A program made the position numbers and the translations under genes. A model generated the notes under the pieces. That model was not told the origin of the DNA. It did no database searches and saw only the letters and a program-made list of their open reading frames with translations. Of a DNA stretch of 5,903 bases, positions 1 to 5,549 are shown piece after piece (within the stretch, counting starts at the first letter, position 1; every line of letters starts with the position of its first letter). The stretch covers positions 1-5,903 of the forward strand of contig DASQFQ010000118.1 in the NCBI GenBank assembly GCA_035633075.1, in the 5' to 3' direction. Source of the DNA: DASQFQ01 sp035633075 (GTDB taxonomy: Bacteria > Actinomycetota > Thermoleophilia > Solirubrobacterales > Solirubrobacteraceae).

Positions 1-231
1 GCCGAGCAGGTGCTGGTCAACCGCCCCTACCGGGGCACGCCCACCGGCCTGGTGATCGCCGCCGCGCTGCTCGGCCTGGTCCTGCTCGCGGTGCTCGGCG
101 CGGCCGCCGCGCGGCGCTTCGGCTGGGGCGACGAGCGGCTCGCCGGAGCACGTCATGCTTGGGGCGAGGCGGCCTACCGTGGGGGCGGCGCTTGGGGCGA
201 CTTCCTCGACTGGGTGCGCCTCGGGAGATGA
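1..231 (+). CDS. C-terminal end of a membrane-anchored protein (5' end outside window)
   Basis: Frame 1 is open from the first base to a TGA at 229-231 and gives the last 76 residues of a protein. I take the gene as starting upstream of the window rather than at the internal GTG at base 10, because the frame is open to the edge and no ribosome binding site is seen. The visible part has a short lead-in, one strongly hydrophobic helix at about residues 17-37 (rich in Leu, Val and Ala) and a following Arg-Arg, which suggests a single C-terminal transmembrane helix with a cytoplasmic tail. The last 36 residues are rich in Trp, Gly and Arg and end in a Trp-Val-Arg-Leu-Gly-Arg motif. I do not recognise the family: the functional part lies to the left. 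It ends 72 bases before nrdJ on the same strand, but nothing shows they are cotranscribed. Confidence 0.65.
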   Translation, partial: AEQVLVNRPYRGTPTGLVIAAALLGLVLLAVLGAAAARRFGWGDERLAGARHAWGEAAYRGGGAWGDFLDWVRLGR

Positions 232-285
232 CCGTGTTTTCCGTCCGGCCCCGAGCGGAACATGTCTTCCCCCGCAATGAGCTTC

Positions 286-296
286 AGAGGAGCAGG
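286..296 (+). promoter_or_regulatory. Ribosome binding site that fixes the nrdJ start
   Basis: The purine-rich run AGAGGAGCAGG contains a strong Shine-Dalgarno core (GAGGAG, 287-292) that ends 11 bases before the ATG at 304. A second AGG at 294-296 is 7 bases from it. The in-frame ATGs at 262 and 277 lie upstream of this site and have no comparable purine run, so 304 is the better start. Confidence 0.75.
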
Positions 297-303
297 TAAC
301 AGA

Positions 304-3174
304 ATGGAATCCACGCCGCACACAGCCCTCACGACGGAGCCACGCACCGGTGAGGCGCTGACCGTTCGGCGGCTGTTCACGCAGGCGGGCGTCCATCCCT
401 TCGACACCGTCGAGTGGGAGGTGCGCGACGCGCGCATCGGCCACGGCGACCGCGTCGCCTTCGAGCAGCGCGGGATCGAGTTCCCCAAGACGTGGTCGCA
501 GAACGCGACGAACATCGTCGCCCAGAAGTACTTCCGCGGCCAGCTGGACTCGCCGACGCGCGAGCGCACGGTCAAGCAGATGGTCTCGCGCGTGACGGGG
601 ACGATCGCCGACTGGGGTCGTGAGCGCGGCTACTTCGCCACGGTCGAGGACGGCGACGCCTTCGAGGCCGAGCTGAGCTACGTCCTGCTCCACCAGATGG
701 CGGCGTTCAACTCGCCCGTGTGGTTCAACGTGGGCTTCGAGGACATACCACAATGTAGTGCGTGCTTCATCCTCTCGGCCGACGACACGATGGAGTCGAT
801 ACTCGAGTGGAACACCAAGGAGGGCAACATCTTCCGCGGAGGCTCGGGGGCGGGGATCAACCTCTCCAACATCCGGGGTTCGATGGAGCCGCTGGGCAAG
901 GGCGGCACAGCCTCCGGGCCGGTGTCGTTCATGCGCGGCGCCGACGCTTGGGCGGGGACGATCAAGTCCGGCGGCAAGACGCGCCGGGCGGCCAAGATGG
1001 TCGTGCTCGACGTCGACCACCCCGACATCCGCGAGTTCATCTGGTGCAAGGCCAAGGAGGAGGACAAGGCCGCCGCGCTGCGCGATGCGGGCTTCGACAT
1101 GTCGATCGACGGCGCCGGCTTCCACTCGATCCAGTACCAGAACGCCAACAACTCGGTGCGCCTCACCGACGAGTTCATGCGCGCCGTCGAGAACGACGAG
1201 GAGTGGCGCCTGATCGCCCGCGTGACCGGCGAGCCGGTCGGCGACCCGATCCCCGCGCGCGAGCTGATGCGCGAGATCGCCGAGGCGGCGTGGCGCTGCG
1301 CCGATCCCGGCGTCCAGTACGACACGACGATCAACCAGTGGCACACGTCGCCGAACTCGGGGCGGATCAACGCGTCCAATCCGTGCAGTGAATACATGCA
1401 CGTCGACGACTCGGCCTGCAACCTCGCCTCGCTGAACCTGATGAAGTTCCGGCGCCCCGACGGCACGCTCGACGTCGGCCGCTTCCAGCACGCCGTCGAC
1501 GTCATCCTGCTCGCGCAGGAGATCATCGTCGGCCCGTCGAGCTACCCGACCCGGGAGATCGGCGAGAACGCGCGCGCCTTCCGCCAGCTCGGCCTCGGCT
1601 ACGCCAACCTCGGCGCCTTCCTGATGGCCAACGGGCTCCCCTACGACTCCGACGCCGGGCGCGGCACCGCCGCCGCCATCACGGCGCTGATGACCGGGCG
1701 CGCCTACCTGCAGTCGGCCAAGGTCGCCGCGGCGCTCGGGCCCTACGACCACTACGACGCCAACCGCGAGGCGCACAACAACGTCATGCGCATGCACCGC
1801 GACGCGTCCTACGCGATCCCGGACCATGCGTGCACCGACACGAACCTGCTCGCCGCCTCGCGCGAGACCTGGAACGAGGCGGTCGCGCTCGGCGAGCTCT
1901 ACGGCTACCGCAACGCGCAGGCCACGGTGCTTGCGCCCACGGGGACGATCTCGTTCCTCATGGACTGCGACACCACCGGCATCGAGCCCGACTTCTCACT
2001 CGTGAAGTACAAGGAGCTCGTCGGCGGCGGGAACATGGTCATCGCCAACCGCACGGTGCCGATGGCGCTGGGCACGCTCGGCTACTCCGGCGAGCAGGTC
2101 CAGCAGATCGAGGCCCACATCACCGAGCAGAGCACGATCGTCGGCGCCCCCGGGCTGGCCGAGGAGCACCTGCCGGTCTTCGACGTGGCGGTCGGCTCGC
2201 GCGCCATCTCGCACGCCGGCCACATCAAGATGATGGGCGCGGTGCAGCCGTTCCTCAGCGGCGCGATCTCCAAGACCGTCAACCTGCCCCAGAACGCGAC
2301 GGTGGAGGACATCGCCGAGGCCTACCTCGAGGCGTGGCGGCTCGGCGTCAAGGCGCTGGCCATCTACCGCGACGGGTCGAAGACCGCGCAGGCGCTGCGC
2401 ACCGACGCCCAGGAGGTCAAGGCGCAGGCCGCCGCGGCGGGCGAGGACGTGTTCACCCAGGCCGAGGTGGACAAGCTGATCGAGACGGCGGTCGCCGAGG
2501 CGGTCACCGCGACGCGCGCCGCGGTCGGGCCGCAGCGCCGGCGGATGCCGCGCGAACGCGAGTCGATCACGCACAAGTTCTCGCTCGGCGGCCACGAGGG
2601 CTACATCACCGCCGGGAAGTACGAGGACGGCTCGGTCGGCGAGATCTTCCTCACCGACATCGGCAAGGAGGGCTCGACCCTGCGCGGGATGATGAACTCG
2701 TTCGCGACCGCGATCTCGATCGCCCTGCAGTACGGCGTGCCGCTCGAGACGCTCGTGCGCAAGTTCGCCTACATGCGCTTCGAGCCGGAAGGGATCACCA
2801 CCAACCCGGAGATCCCGTTCGCCAAGTCGATGCCCGACTACATCATGCGCTGGCTCGCCTCGCGCTTCCTCGACGCCGACCTGCAGGAGGACCTCGGCAT
2901 CCTCACACCGGAGGTCCGCGCCCGCCGCACGGCCCAGGACATCGCGAGCGGCTCGGGCGGCGACACCGCGGGCCCGAGCGGGGGCGGCAACGGGGGCAAC
3001 GGGGGCACGACGCAGGCGCCCACGACCGCGATGACCGACAGCCCCCCGGTGCAGCCTGCGAAGCTCGTCGGCCTCGACCTCGGCCCGGCGTGCTCGCAGT
3101 GCGGCGGCATGATGCAGCGCACGGGCTCGTGCTACACGTGCTCGAGCTGCGGCAACAACACCGGCTGCGGGTAG
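304..3174 (+). CDS. nrdJ: Class II (adenosylcobalamin-dependent) ribonucleotide reductase NrdJ
   Basis: This gene encodes a 956-residue cytoplasmic enzyme that reduces ribonucleotides to deoxyribonucleotides, using coenzyme B12 to generate the catalytic thiyl radical, with or without oxygen. The catalytic barrel spans about residues 100-695. It carries NSPVWFNVG (136-144), a Cys-Ser-Ala-Cys motif (C151, C154), the glycine-rich GGSGAGINLSN (179-189), the active-site NPCSEY (N359, C361, E363) and APTGT (544-548). C361 is the expected radical cysteine. C372 lies 11 residues on, matching the 322/333 spacing of the Thermotoga maritima enzyme, so C372 and C151 (or C154) are the expected redox pair. 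A helical linker (about 700-750) leads to a TSCPD domain (about 751-860). A Gly/Ser/Pro/Thr-rich tether (882-920) follows, then a zinc-ribbon-like tail with C930, C933, C943, C946, C949 and C955, expected to re-reduce the active site. The length suits the long NrdJ form and no intein interrupts it. ATG 304 is preferred over 262 because of its ribosome binding site. No cobalamin riboswitch is visible: only 72 bases separate it from the upstream gene. Confidence 0.97.
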   Translation: MESTPHTALTTEPRTGEALTVRRLFTQAGVHPFDTVEWEVRDARIGHGDRVAFEQRGIEFPKTWSQNATNIVAQKYFRGQLDSPTRERTVKQMVSRVTGTIADWGRERGYFATVEDGDAFEAELSYVLLHQMAAFNSPVWFNVGFEDIPQCSACFILSADDTMESILEWNTKEGNIFRGGSGAGINLSNIRGSMEPLGKGGTASGPVSFMRGADAWAGTIKSGGKTRRAAKMVVLDVDHPDIREFIWCKAKEEDKAAALRDAGFDMSIDGAGFHSIQYQNANNSVRLTDEFMRAVENDEEWRLIARVTGEPVGDPIPARELMREIAEAAWRCADPGVQYDTTINQWHTSPNSGRINASNPCSEYMHVDDSACNLASLNLMKFRRPDGTLDVGRFQHAVDVILLAQEIIVGPSSYPTREIGENARAFRQLGLGYANLGAFLMANGLPYDSDAGRGTAAAITALMTGRAYLQSAKVAAALGPYDHYDANREAHNNVMRMHRDASYAIPDHACTDTNLLAASRETWNEAVALGELYGYRNAQATVLAPTGTISFLMDCDTTGIEPDFSLVKYKELVGGGNMVIANRTVPMALGTLGYSGEQVQQIEAHITEQSTIVGAPGLAEEHLPVFDVAVGSRAISHAGHIKMMGAVQPFLSGAISKTVNLPQNATVEDIAEAYLEAWRLGVKALAIYRDGSKTAQALRTDAQEVKAQAAAAGEDVFTQAEVDKLIETAVAEAVTATRAAVGPQRRRMPRERESITHKFSLGGHEGYITAGKYEDGSVGEIFLTDIGKEGSTLRGMMNSFATAISIALQYGVPLETLVRKFAYMRFEPEGITTNPEIPFAKSMPDYIMRWLASRFLDADLQEDLGILTPEVRARRTAQDIASGSGGDTAGPSGGGNGGNGGTTQAPTTAMTDSPPVQPAKLVGLDLGPACSQCGGMMQRTGSCYTCSSCGNNTGCG

Positions 3175-3224
3175 CTGGGGACATGCATCAGCCCTTCCCA
3201 CAACTCGCGAACCAACTCATCGTT

Positions 3225-3250
3225 CTCGGGCCGCGGTTGGGCGGCCCGAG
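3225..3250 (+). terminator. Hairpin after nrdJ, likely transcription terminator
   Basis: A perfect 10-bp inverted repeat, CTCGGGCCGC (3225-3234) and GCGGCCCGAG (3241-3250), encloses a GGTTGG loop. It begins 50 bases after the nrdJ stop codon. The stem is almost all G-C. What follows (GTCGCTTCTT) has only a few Ts, so it is a hairpin-type terminator without a proper U-tract, as is common in high-GC actinobacteria. The position and perfect stem support the call; termination itself is inferred. Confidence 0.65.
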
Positions 3251-3462
3251 GTCGCTTCTTCCCGAGAGGCGCCAGGTCCTCACCGCCCCGCTGTCTTCGC
3301 TGAGGGATTACAACCGGCACTTTGGCCCATCCTGCTCGCCAGGGGCTACTCGGCCGTCCGGGCGCGCTGGCAGCGTTCGAGACCGTCCGTAAGCCGCCCA
3401 TCGCGATGTCGCGCCTGGCGGCGGCGGAAGTTGCTAGCTCGCCGGCGTCTGCCCCCTTCCTC

Positions 3463-3503
3463 CAGCGGAGTGCTTCTCGGCGGTTCTCGGGCATCCTCCG
3501 CTG
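3463..3503. repeat. Inverted repeat flanking a 7-bp tandem direct repeat
   Basis: CAGCGGAG (3463-3470) is the exact reverse complement of CTCCGCTG (3496-3503), with 25 bases between them. Inside the loop TTCTCGG occurs twice, at 3474-3480 and 3484-3490, a 10-base period or about one helical turn. This could be a hairpin in a transcript or a protein-binding site. An 8-bp match in GC-rich DNA can also arise by chance, so the call is weak. Confidence 0.35.
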
Positions 3504-3631
3504 AGGCGTTCCGGACGGCGATGCCCCCTCCCTGACCAACCAGCTGAGGAGTCGGGCGACGTTCGACGTCTCCATGACGGTGCGGCGCTCCCTCCTGGCG
3601 GGGATTCTCGCGCCGATGACTTCCCTGCGCG

Positions 3632-3660
3632 TGGAAGCGCATACCACCCGGCAGTACGCT
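3632..3660 (+). promoter_or_regulatory. Possible promoter of the AraC/VOC operon
   Basis: TGGAAG (3632-3637) and TACGCT (3655-3660) are separated by 17 bases and each matches 3 of 6 positions of the -35 and -10 consensus. The -10-like box ends 10 bases before the ATG at 3671, which would put the transcript start almost at the start codon. That would fit the lack of a Shine-Dalgarno sequence there and suggests a leaderless or nearly leaderless mRNA. The match is weak. Confidence 0.3.
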
Positions 3661-3670
3661 CAGTGGCTCG

Positions 3671-4093
3671 ATGAGCCGGGCGGTCGAAGAGTCCAATCGC
3701 CGCCTGCTGCGCGCTCGCGACGCGATGGACCGCAGCTACGCGCAGCCGCTCGACGTTCCCACGCTCGCCCGCATCGCCCACGTCTCGGAGGCGCACTTCA
3801 TCCGGACCTTCCGCGCGACGTTCGGCGAGACGCCGCATCGCTACCTGCAGCGCCGCCGTGTCGAGCGCGCGATGTTCCTGCTGCGCGAGACCGATCGCAG
3901 CGTGACGGATATCTCCCTCGACGTCGGCTTCAACAGCCTTGGCACGTTCGGCCGGACCTTCCAGGAGATCGTCGGCGAGACGCCGACCGCTCACCGCAGT
4001 CGCGGAAGCATCAAGTTCGTTCCGAACTGCTTCGTGATGGCCTGGAAGAGACCGAGCAGTTTTGGAGAAGCGAAAACGCCGGACGTCGATTAG
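3671..4093 (+). CDS. AraC-family transcriptional regulator, DNA-binding domain only
   Basis: This encodes a 140-residue protein made almost entirely of the AraC-type DNA-binding domain. The first helix-turn-helix is at about residues 28-50 (LDVPTLARIAHVSEAHF) and the second at about 78-101 (VTDISLDVGFNSLGTFGRTF); each is followed by the family's typical Gly-Glu-Thr-Pro. There is no room for the N-terminal effector-binding domain of full-length AraC proteins (about 250-300 residues), so ligand sensing, if any, must occur elsewhere. The short C-terminal tail (about 113-140, with KFVPNCFVMAWKRPSSFGEA) lies beyond the canonical domain; I recall similar tails in other AraC-type proteins placed next to VOC genes. 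ATG 3671 is the first start after an in-frame stop at 3617. ATG 3725 (residue 19) is possible but would cut the first helix, and neither start has a clear ribosome binding site. The stop lies 10 bases before the VOC gene. It probably regulates this small operon; the target is inferred. Confidence 0.9.
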   Translation: MSRAVEESNRRLLRARDAMDRSYAQPLDVPTLARIAHVSEAHFIRTFRATFGETPHRYLQRRRVERAMFLLRETDRSVTDISLDVGFNSLGTFGRTFQEIVGETPTAHRSRGSIKFVPNCFVMAWKRPSSFGEAKTPDVD

Positions 4094-4103
4094 CTTCGTC
4101 GGC

Positions 4104-4556
4104 ATGTTCAACTCCATCACTCACAGCTCCATTTTCGTTTTCGATCAGGACGAGGCCCTCGACTTCTACGTCGGCAAGCTCGGGCTCGAGGTCGCCGCGG
4201 ATGTCGACATGGGCTTCATGCGCTGGCTCACCGTCAGGGTCCCGGGCGAGCCCGGCCGCGAGATCCTGCTCGAGAAGCCCGGCGTGCCGTCCATGGACGA
4301 GAACGCCGGCGAGCAGGTCCGCGAGCTCATGACCAAGGGCGCGCTCGGGCTCGCGTTCATCCTCACGACGCAGGACTGCCGGAAGACCCACGAGGAGCTC
4401 GTCGCCCGCGGCGTCGAGTTCACCGAGGAGCCCACCGAGCACTTCTACGGAATCGACTGCGGGCTGCGCGACCCGTTCGGCAATCAGCTCCGGATCACGC
4501 AGCCTGCGCCCGAGCCGATCGTCCCGCCCGCGCCCGCCGCATCCGCCGATCGCTGA
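4104..4556 (+). CDS. VOC-fold (glyoxalase/bleomycin-resistance superfamily) protein
   Basis: This encodes a 150-residue soluble protein with two beta-alpha-beta-beta-beta modules. Module 1 is about residues 4-60 (ITHSSIFVFDQDEALDFYVGKLGLEV to EILLEKPG); module 2 is about 80-132 (LGLAFILTTQDC to RDPFGNQLRI). The Asp-Pro-Phe-Gly-Asn motif near the end is typical of the superfamily. H7 and E57 sit where module 1 metal ligands usually are. The equivalent module 2 positions look like A84 and R130 rather than His and Glu, so a complete glyoxalase metal site is not evident, and a binding or resistance-type role is as likely as catalysis. The last 17 residues are Pro/Ala-rich and probably disordered. 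I chose ATG 4104, where the domain begins, rather than the upstream in-frame start at 4062, which overlaps the AraC gene. The 10-base gap from the regulator supports cotranscription. The substrate cannot be named. Confidence 0.9.
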   Translation: MFNSITHSSIFVFDQDEALDFYVGKLGLEVAADVDMGFMRWLTVRVPGEPGREILLEKPGVPSMDENAGEQVRELMTKGALGLAFILTTQDCRKTHEELVARGVEFTEEPTEHFYGIDCGLRDPFGNQLRITQPAPEPIVPPAPAASADR

Positions 4557-4570
4557 CCTCGATGGACAGG

Positions 4571-4596
4571 GTGGGCACGGCTCGCGCCGTGCCCAC
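4571..4596 (+). terminator. Strong hairpin closing the AraC/VOC operon
   Basis: GTGGGCACGGC (4571-4581) pairs perfectly with GCCGTGCCCAC (4586-4596), giving an 11-bp stem with a TCGC tetraloop. It starts 14 bases after the VOC stop codon and ends 35 bases before the DUF2203 start. No T-run follows it on the plus strand. The near-perfect G-C stem just behind a stop codon makes it a likely intrinsic terminator of the U-tract-free type. Confidence 0.72.
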
Positions 4597-4631
4597 GGGC
4601 GTCCGCATCGCCGGTGCAGAAGAATGAGGGC

Positions 4632-5009
4632 GTGAGGCACCGCCGTCACTACGAGCTCGAGGAAGCACGGGCGGAGCTGGCCTGGGTGGCCGAGCGGCTC
4701 GTTGCGATGCGCGACGCCCGCGAGCGCCTCACCGACGCCGACGCGCGCCAGGCGCTAGCCGAGGGCTCTCCGACAAACGGCGGCGGGAGTCCGGGGAAGC
4801 GCGTCGGCGAGGCGTTCGTGGAGCTCCAGGCCGACGCGGCCGCACTGGCCGAGCGCGAGATCGTTCTGCGCGACCTCGACCGCGGGCTCGTCGACTTCCC
4901 GGCGATCCGCGACGGGCGCGAGGTCTACCTGTGCTGGATCGACGGCGAACCTGACATCGGGTTCTGGCACGAGCTGGACGCGGGATATGCGGGCCGCGAA
5001 GCGTTGTAG
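4632..5009 (+). CDS. DUF2203 family protein
   Basis: This encodes a 125-residue soluble protein of unknown function, recognised as DUF2203 from its C-terminal signature at residues 87-125. The key stretch there is Asp-Gly-Arg-Glu-Val-Tyr-Leu-Cys-Trp (94-102) followed by Gly-Phe-Trp-His-Glu-Leu-Asp (110-116). The N-terminal half is helical and charged (residues 7-47 and 56-85), probably a pair of antiparallel helices or a coiled coil, split by a Gly/Ser-rich turn at 46-55. I chose GTG 4632 over the in-frame GTG at 4614. It has a purine-rich AGAAGAA (4618-4624) 7 bases upstream, and the resulting N-terminus (VRHRRHYELEEARAELAW) matches the usual short lead before the first helix. It is separated from the VOC gene by a terminator-like hairpin and so probably has its own promoter. 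No function is assigned. Confidence 0.85.
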   Translation: MRHRRHYELEEARAELAWVAERLVAMRDARERLTDADARQALAEGSPTNGGGSPGKRVGEAFVELQADAAALAEREIVLRDLDRGLVDFPAIRDGREVYLCWIDGEPDIGFWHELDAGYAGREAL

Positions 5010-5019
5010 CGCAGGTCGG

Positions 5020-5041
5020 ACGGCTAGCCGCCGCTAGCCGT
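5020..5041. terminator. Hairpin between convergent genes, likely bidirectional terminator
   Basis: ACGGCTAGC (5020-5028) and GCTAGCCGT (5033-5041) form a perfect 9-bp stem with a CGCC loop. It lies 10 bases after the DUF2203 stop and covers the stop codon of the convergent CBS gene (TAG at 5036-5034). A symmetric stem in a 24-base gap between convergent genes fits a shared terminator for both strands. There is no T-run on either side. Confidence 0.65.
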
Positions 5042-5486
5042 GCCCGGTCAAGCCCTGGTCGCTGAGGCCCAGCCCCCACTCGCCGATCTGCTCGGCCACG
5101 ACCGAGTTGGGATAGCGGAAGGCGGTGAGGTCGTCGGCACTGATGATGCCGACGGGGTGCCCTTCGTCGTCCACGACGAACAACCGCCGGACGGCGTGCT
5201 TGGTCATGCGCTCCTCGGCTTCCTCCACGGTCGCGTCGCCGGGAACGGTGATGACGTCGGCAGTGGCGAGCTCGGCGACGGGGATCGGGCGCGGGTCGCG
5301 ATCCCGCGCGACCGCGCGGGTCACGATGTCGCGGTCGGTCAGCACCCCTGACAGGCGCCCGTCCAGCACCACCCCCACCGTGCCGATCTCGCGGCTCTCC
5401 ATCAGCCGCGCGCAGACGAGAACGTCCGTTGCGGCGTCGACCACCACGGGCTCCGGGGTCATGAGCGAGGCGACCGTCACCGCCAT
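5034..5486 (-). CDS. Two-CBS-domain protein
   Basis: This encodes a 150-residue soluble protein that is essentially a Bateman module of two CBS domains. CBS1 (about residues 3-59) opens with the typical VASLMTPEPVVV and ends with GVLTDRDI (47-54). CBS2 (about 70-123) contains VAELATADVITV and ends with GIISADDL (113-120). The Thr-Asp-Arg-Asp and Ser-Ala-Asp-Asp ends are where such domains usually bind adenine nucleotides (AMP, ATP, SAM or NAD). There is no fused catalytic or transport domain, so it probably acts as a sensor or partner protein. The last 25 residues form a tail unlike the CBS core. ATG at 5486 is preferred over the in-frame GTG at 5504 because AGGGAG lies 8 bases upstream of it. 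It follows a partial gene on the same strand by 63 bases and faces DUF2203. The ligand and partner are unknown. Confidence 0.92.
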   Translation of the reverse strand: MAVTVASLMTPEPVVVDAATDVLVCARLMESREIGTVGVVLDGRLSGVLTDRDIVTRAVARDRDPRPIPVAELATADVITVPGDATVEEAEERMTKHAVRRLFVVDDEGHPVGIISADDLTAFRYPNSVVAEQIGEWGLGLSDQGLTGHG

Positions 5487-5494
5487 GGCTCGAG

Positions 5495-5500
5495 CTCCCT
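5495..5500 (-). promoter_or_regulatory. Ribosome binding site for the CBS gene
   Basis: On the minus strand AGGGAG is followed by an 8-base spacer and then ATG at 5486. It lies inside the longer reading frame that would begin at GTG 5504, so it argues for the shorter, 150-residue protein. Confidence 0.65.
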
Positions 5501-5513
5501 GCACATGCCGCTC

Positions 5514-5542
5514 ATCCTACGACACCCGTGCTCGCCCGGCCA
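5514..5542 (-). promoter_or_regulatory. Possible promoter of the CBS gene
   Basis: In the 63-base gap upstream of the CBS gene, the minus strand has TAGGAT (5519-5514), a 4-of-6 match to the -10 consensus. It is about 27 bases before the ATG. A TGGCCG at 5542-5537 lies 17 bases further upstream and is a poor -35 (3 of 6). The CBS gene could equally be transcribed from the gene upstream. Confidence 0.3.
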
Positions 5543-5549
5543 CAGGCGC

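Larger units (their letters stand above)
3251..3670. other. Gene-poor intergenic stretch of about 420 bases
   Basis: I find no convincing gene between the nrdJ hairpin and the AraC-type gene. Open frames exist on both strands (for example 3132-3647 on the minus strand and 3322-3504 on the plus strand). Their translations are Arg/Pro/Ser-rich, show no domain motif and have no ribosome binding site; the minus-strand frame also runs into the nrdJ tail. The base composition reads as less GC-biased than the flanking genes. It contains a spaced 8-bp inverted repeat at 3463-3503 and presumably the promoter of the AraC/VOC pair near its right end. It may be a long leader, a regulatory region, a small RNA or a decayed gene; the sequence does not decide. 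Confidence 0.5.

Noticed and set aside
232..303. Cobalamin riboswitch or NrdR box upstream of nrdJ
   Set aside because: The gap is only 72 bases, too short for a full cobalamin riboswitch, and I see neither a B12-box-like motif nor the AT-rich NrdR palindrome.
678..1526. Minus-strand frame of 282 codons opposite the nrdJ catalytic region
   Set aside because: It is Ser/Arg-rich with no motif, and its content is explained as the complement of the conserved nrdJ sequence.
304..3174. Intein within nrdJ, a frequent intein host
   Set aside because: The regions around GGSGAG, NPCSEY and APTGT are continuous, with no Cys/Ser-to-His-Asn splice junctions and no length excess in the barrel.
1996..3201. 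Long open frame on the minus strand (401 codons) antisense to nrdJ
   Set aside because: It is Arg/Ala/Leu-rich with no motif, and lies wholly over the clearly conserved nrdJ frame; long antisense frames are expected in high-GC genes.
1830..3392. Overlapping plus-strand frame of 520 codons inside nrdJ
   Set aside because: The translation is Arg/Gly/His-rich low complexity typical of a shifted frame of a GC-rich gene, and it has no domain signature.
3132..3647. Minus-strand frame of 171 codons in the intergenic region
   Set aside because: It is rich in Arg, Pro and Ser, has no ribosome binding site or recognisable motif, and overlaps the conserved cysteine tail of nrdJ.
3434..4120. Minus-strand frame of 228 codons opposite the AraC-type gene
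   Set aside because: It is the complement of a gene with two clear helix-turn-helix motifs and shows no domain of its own.
3574..4332. Plus-strand frame of 252 codons across the AraC and VOC genes
   Set aside because: It is out of frame with both recognised proteins and has a low-complexity Arg/Ser/Pro translation.
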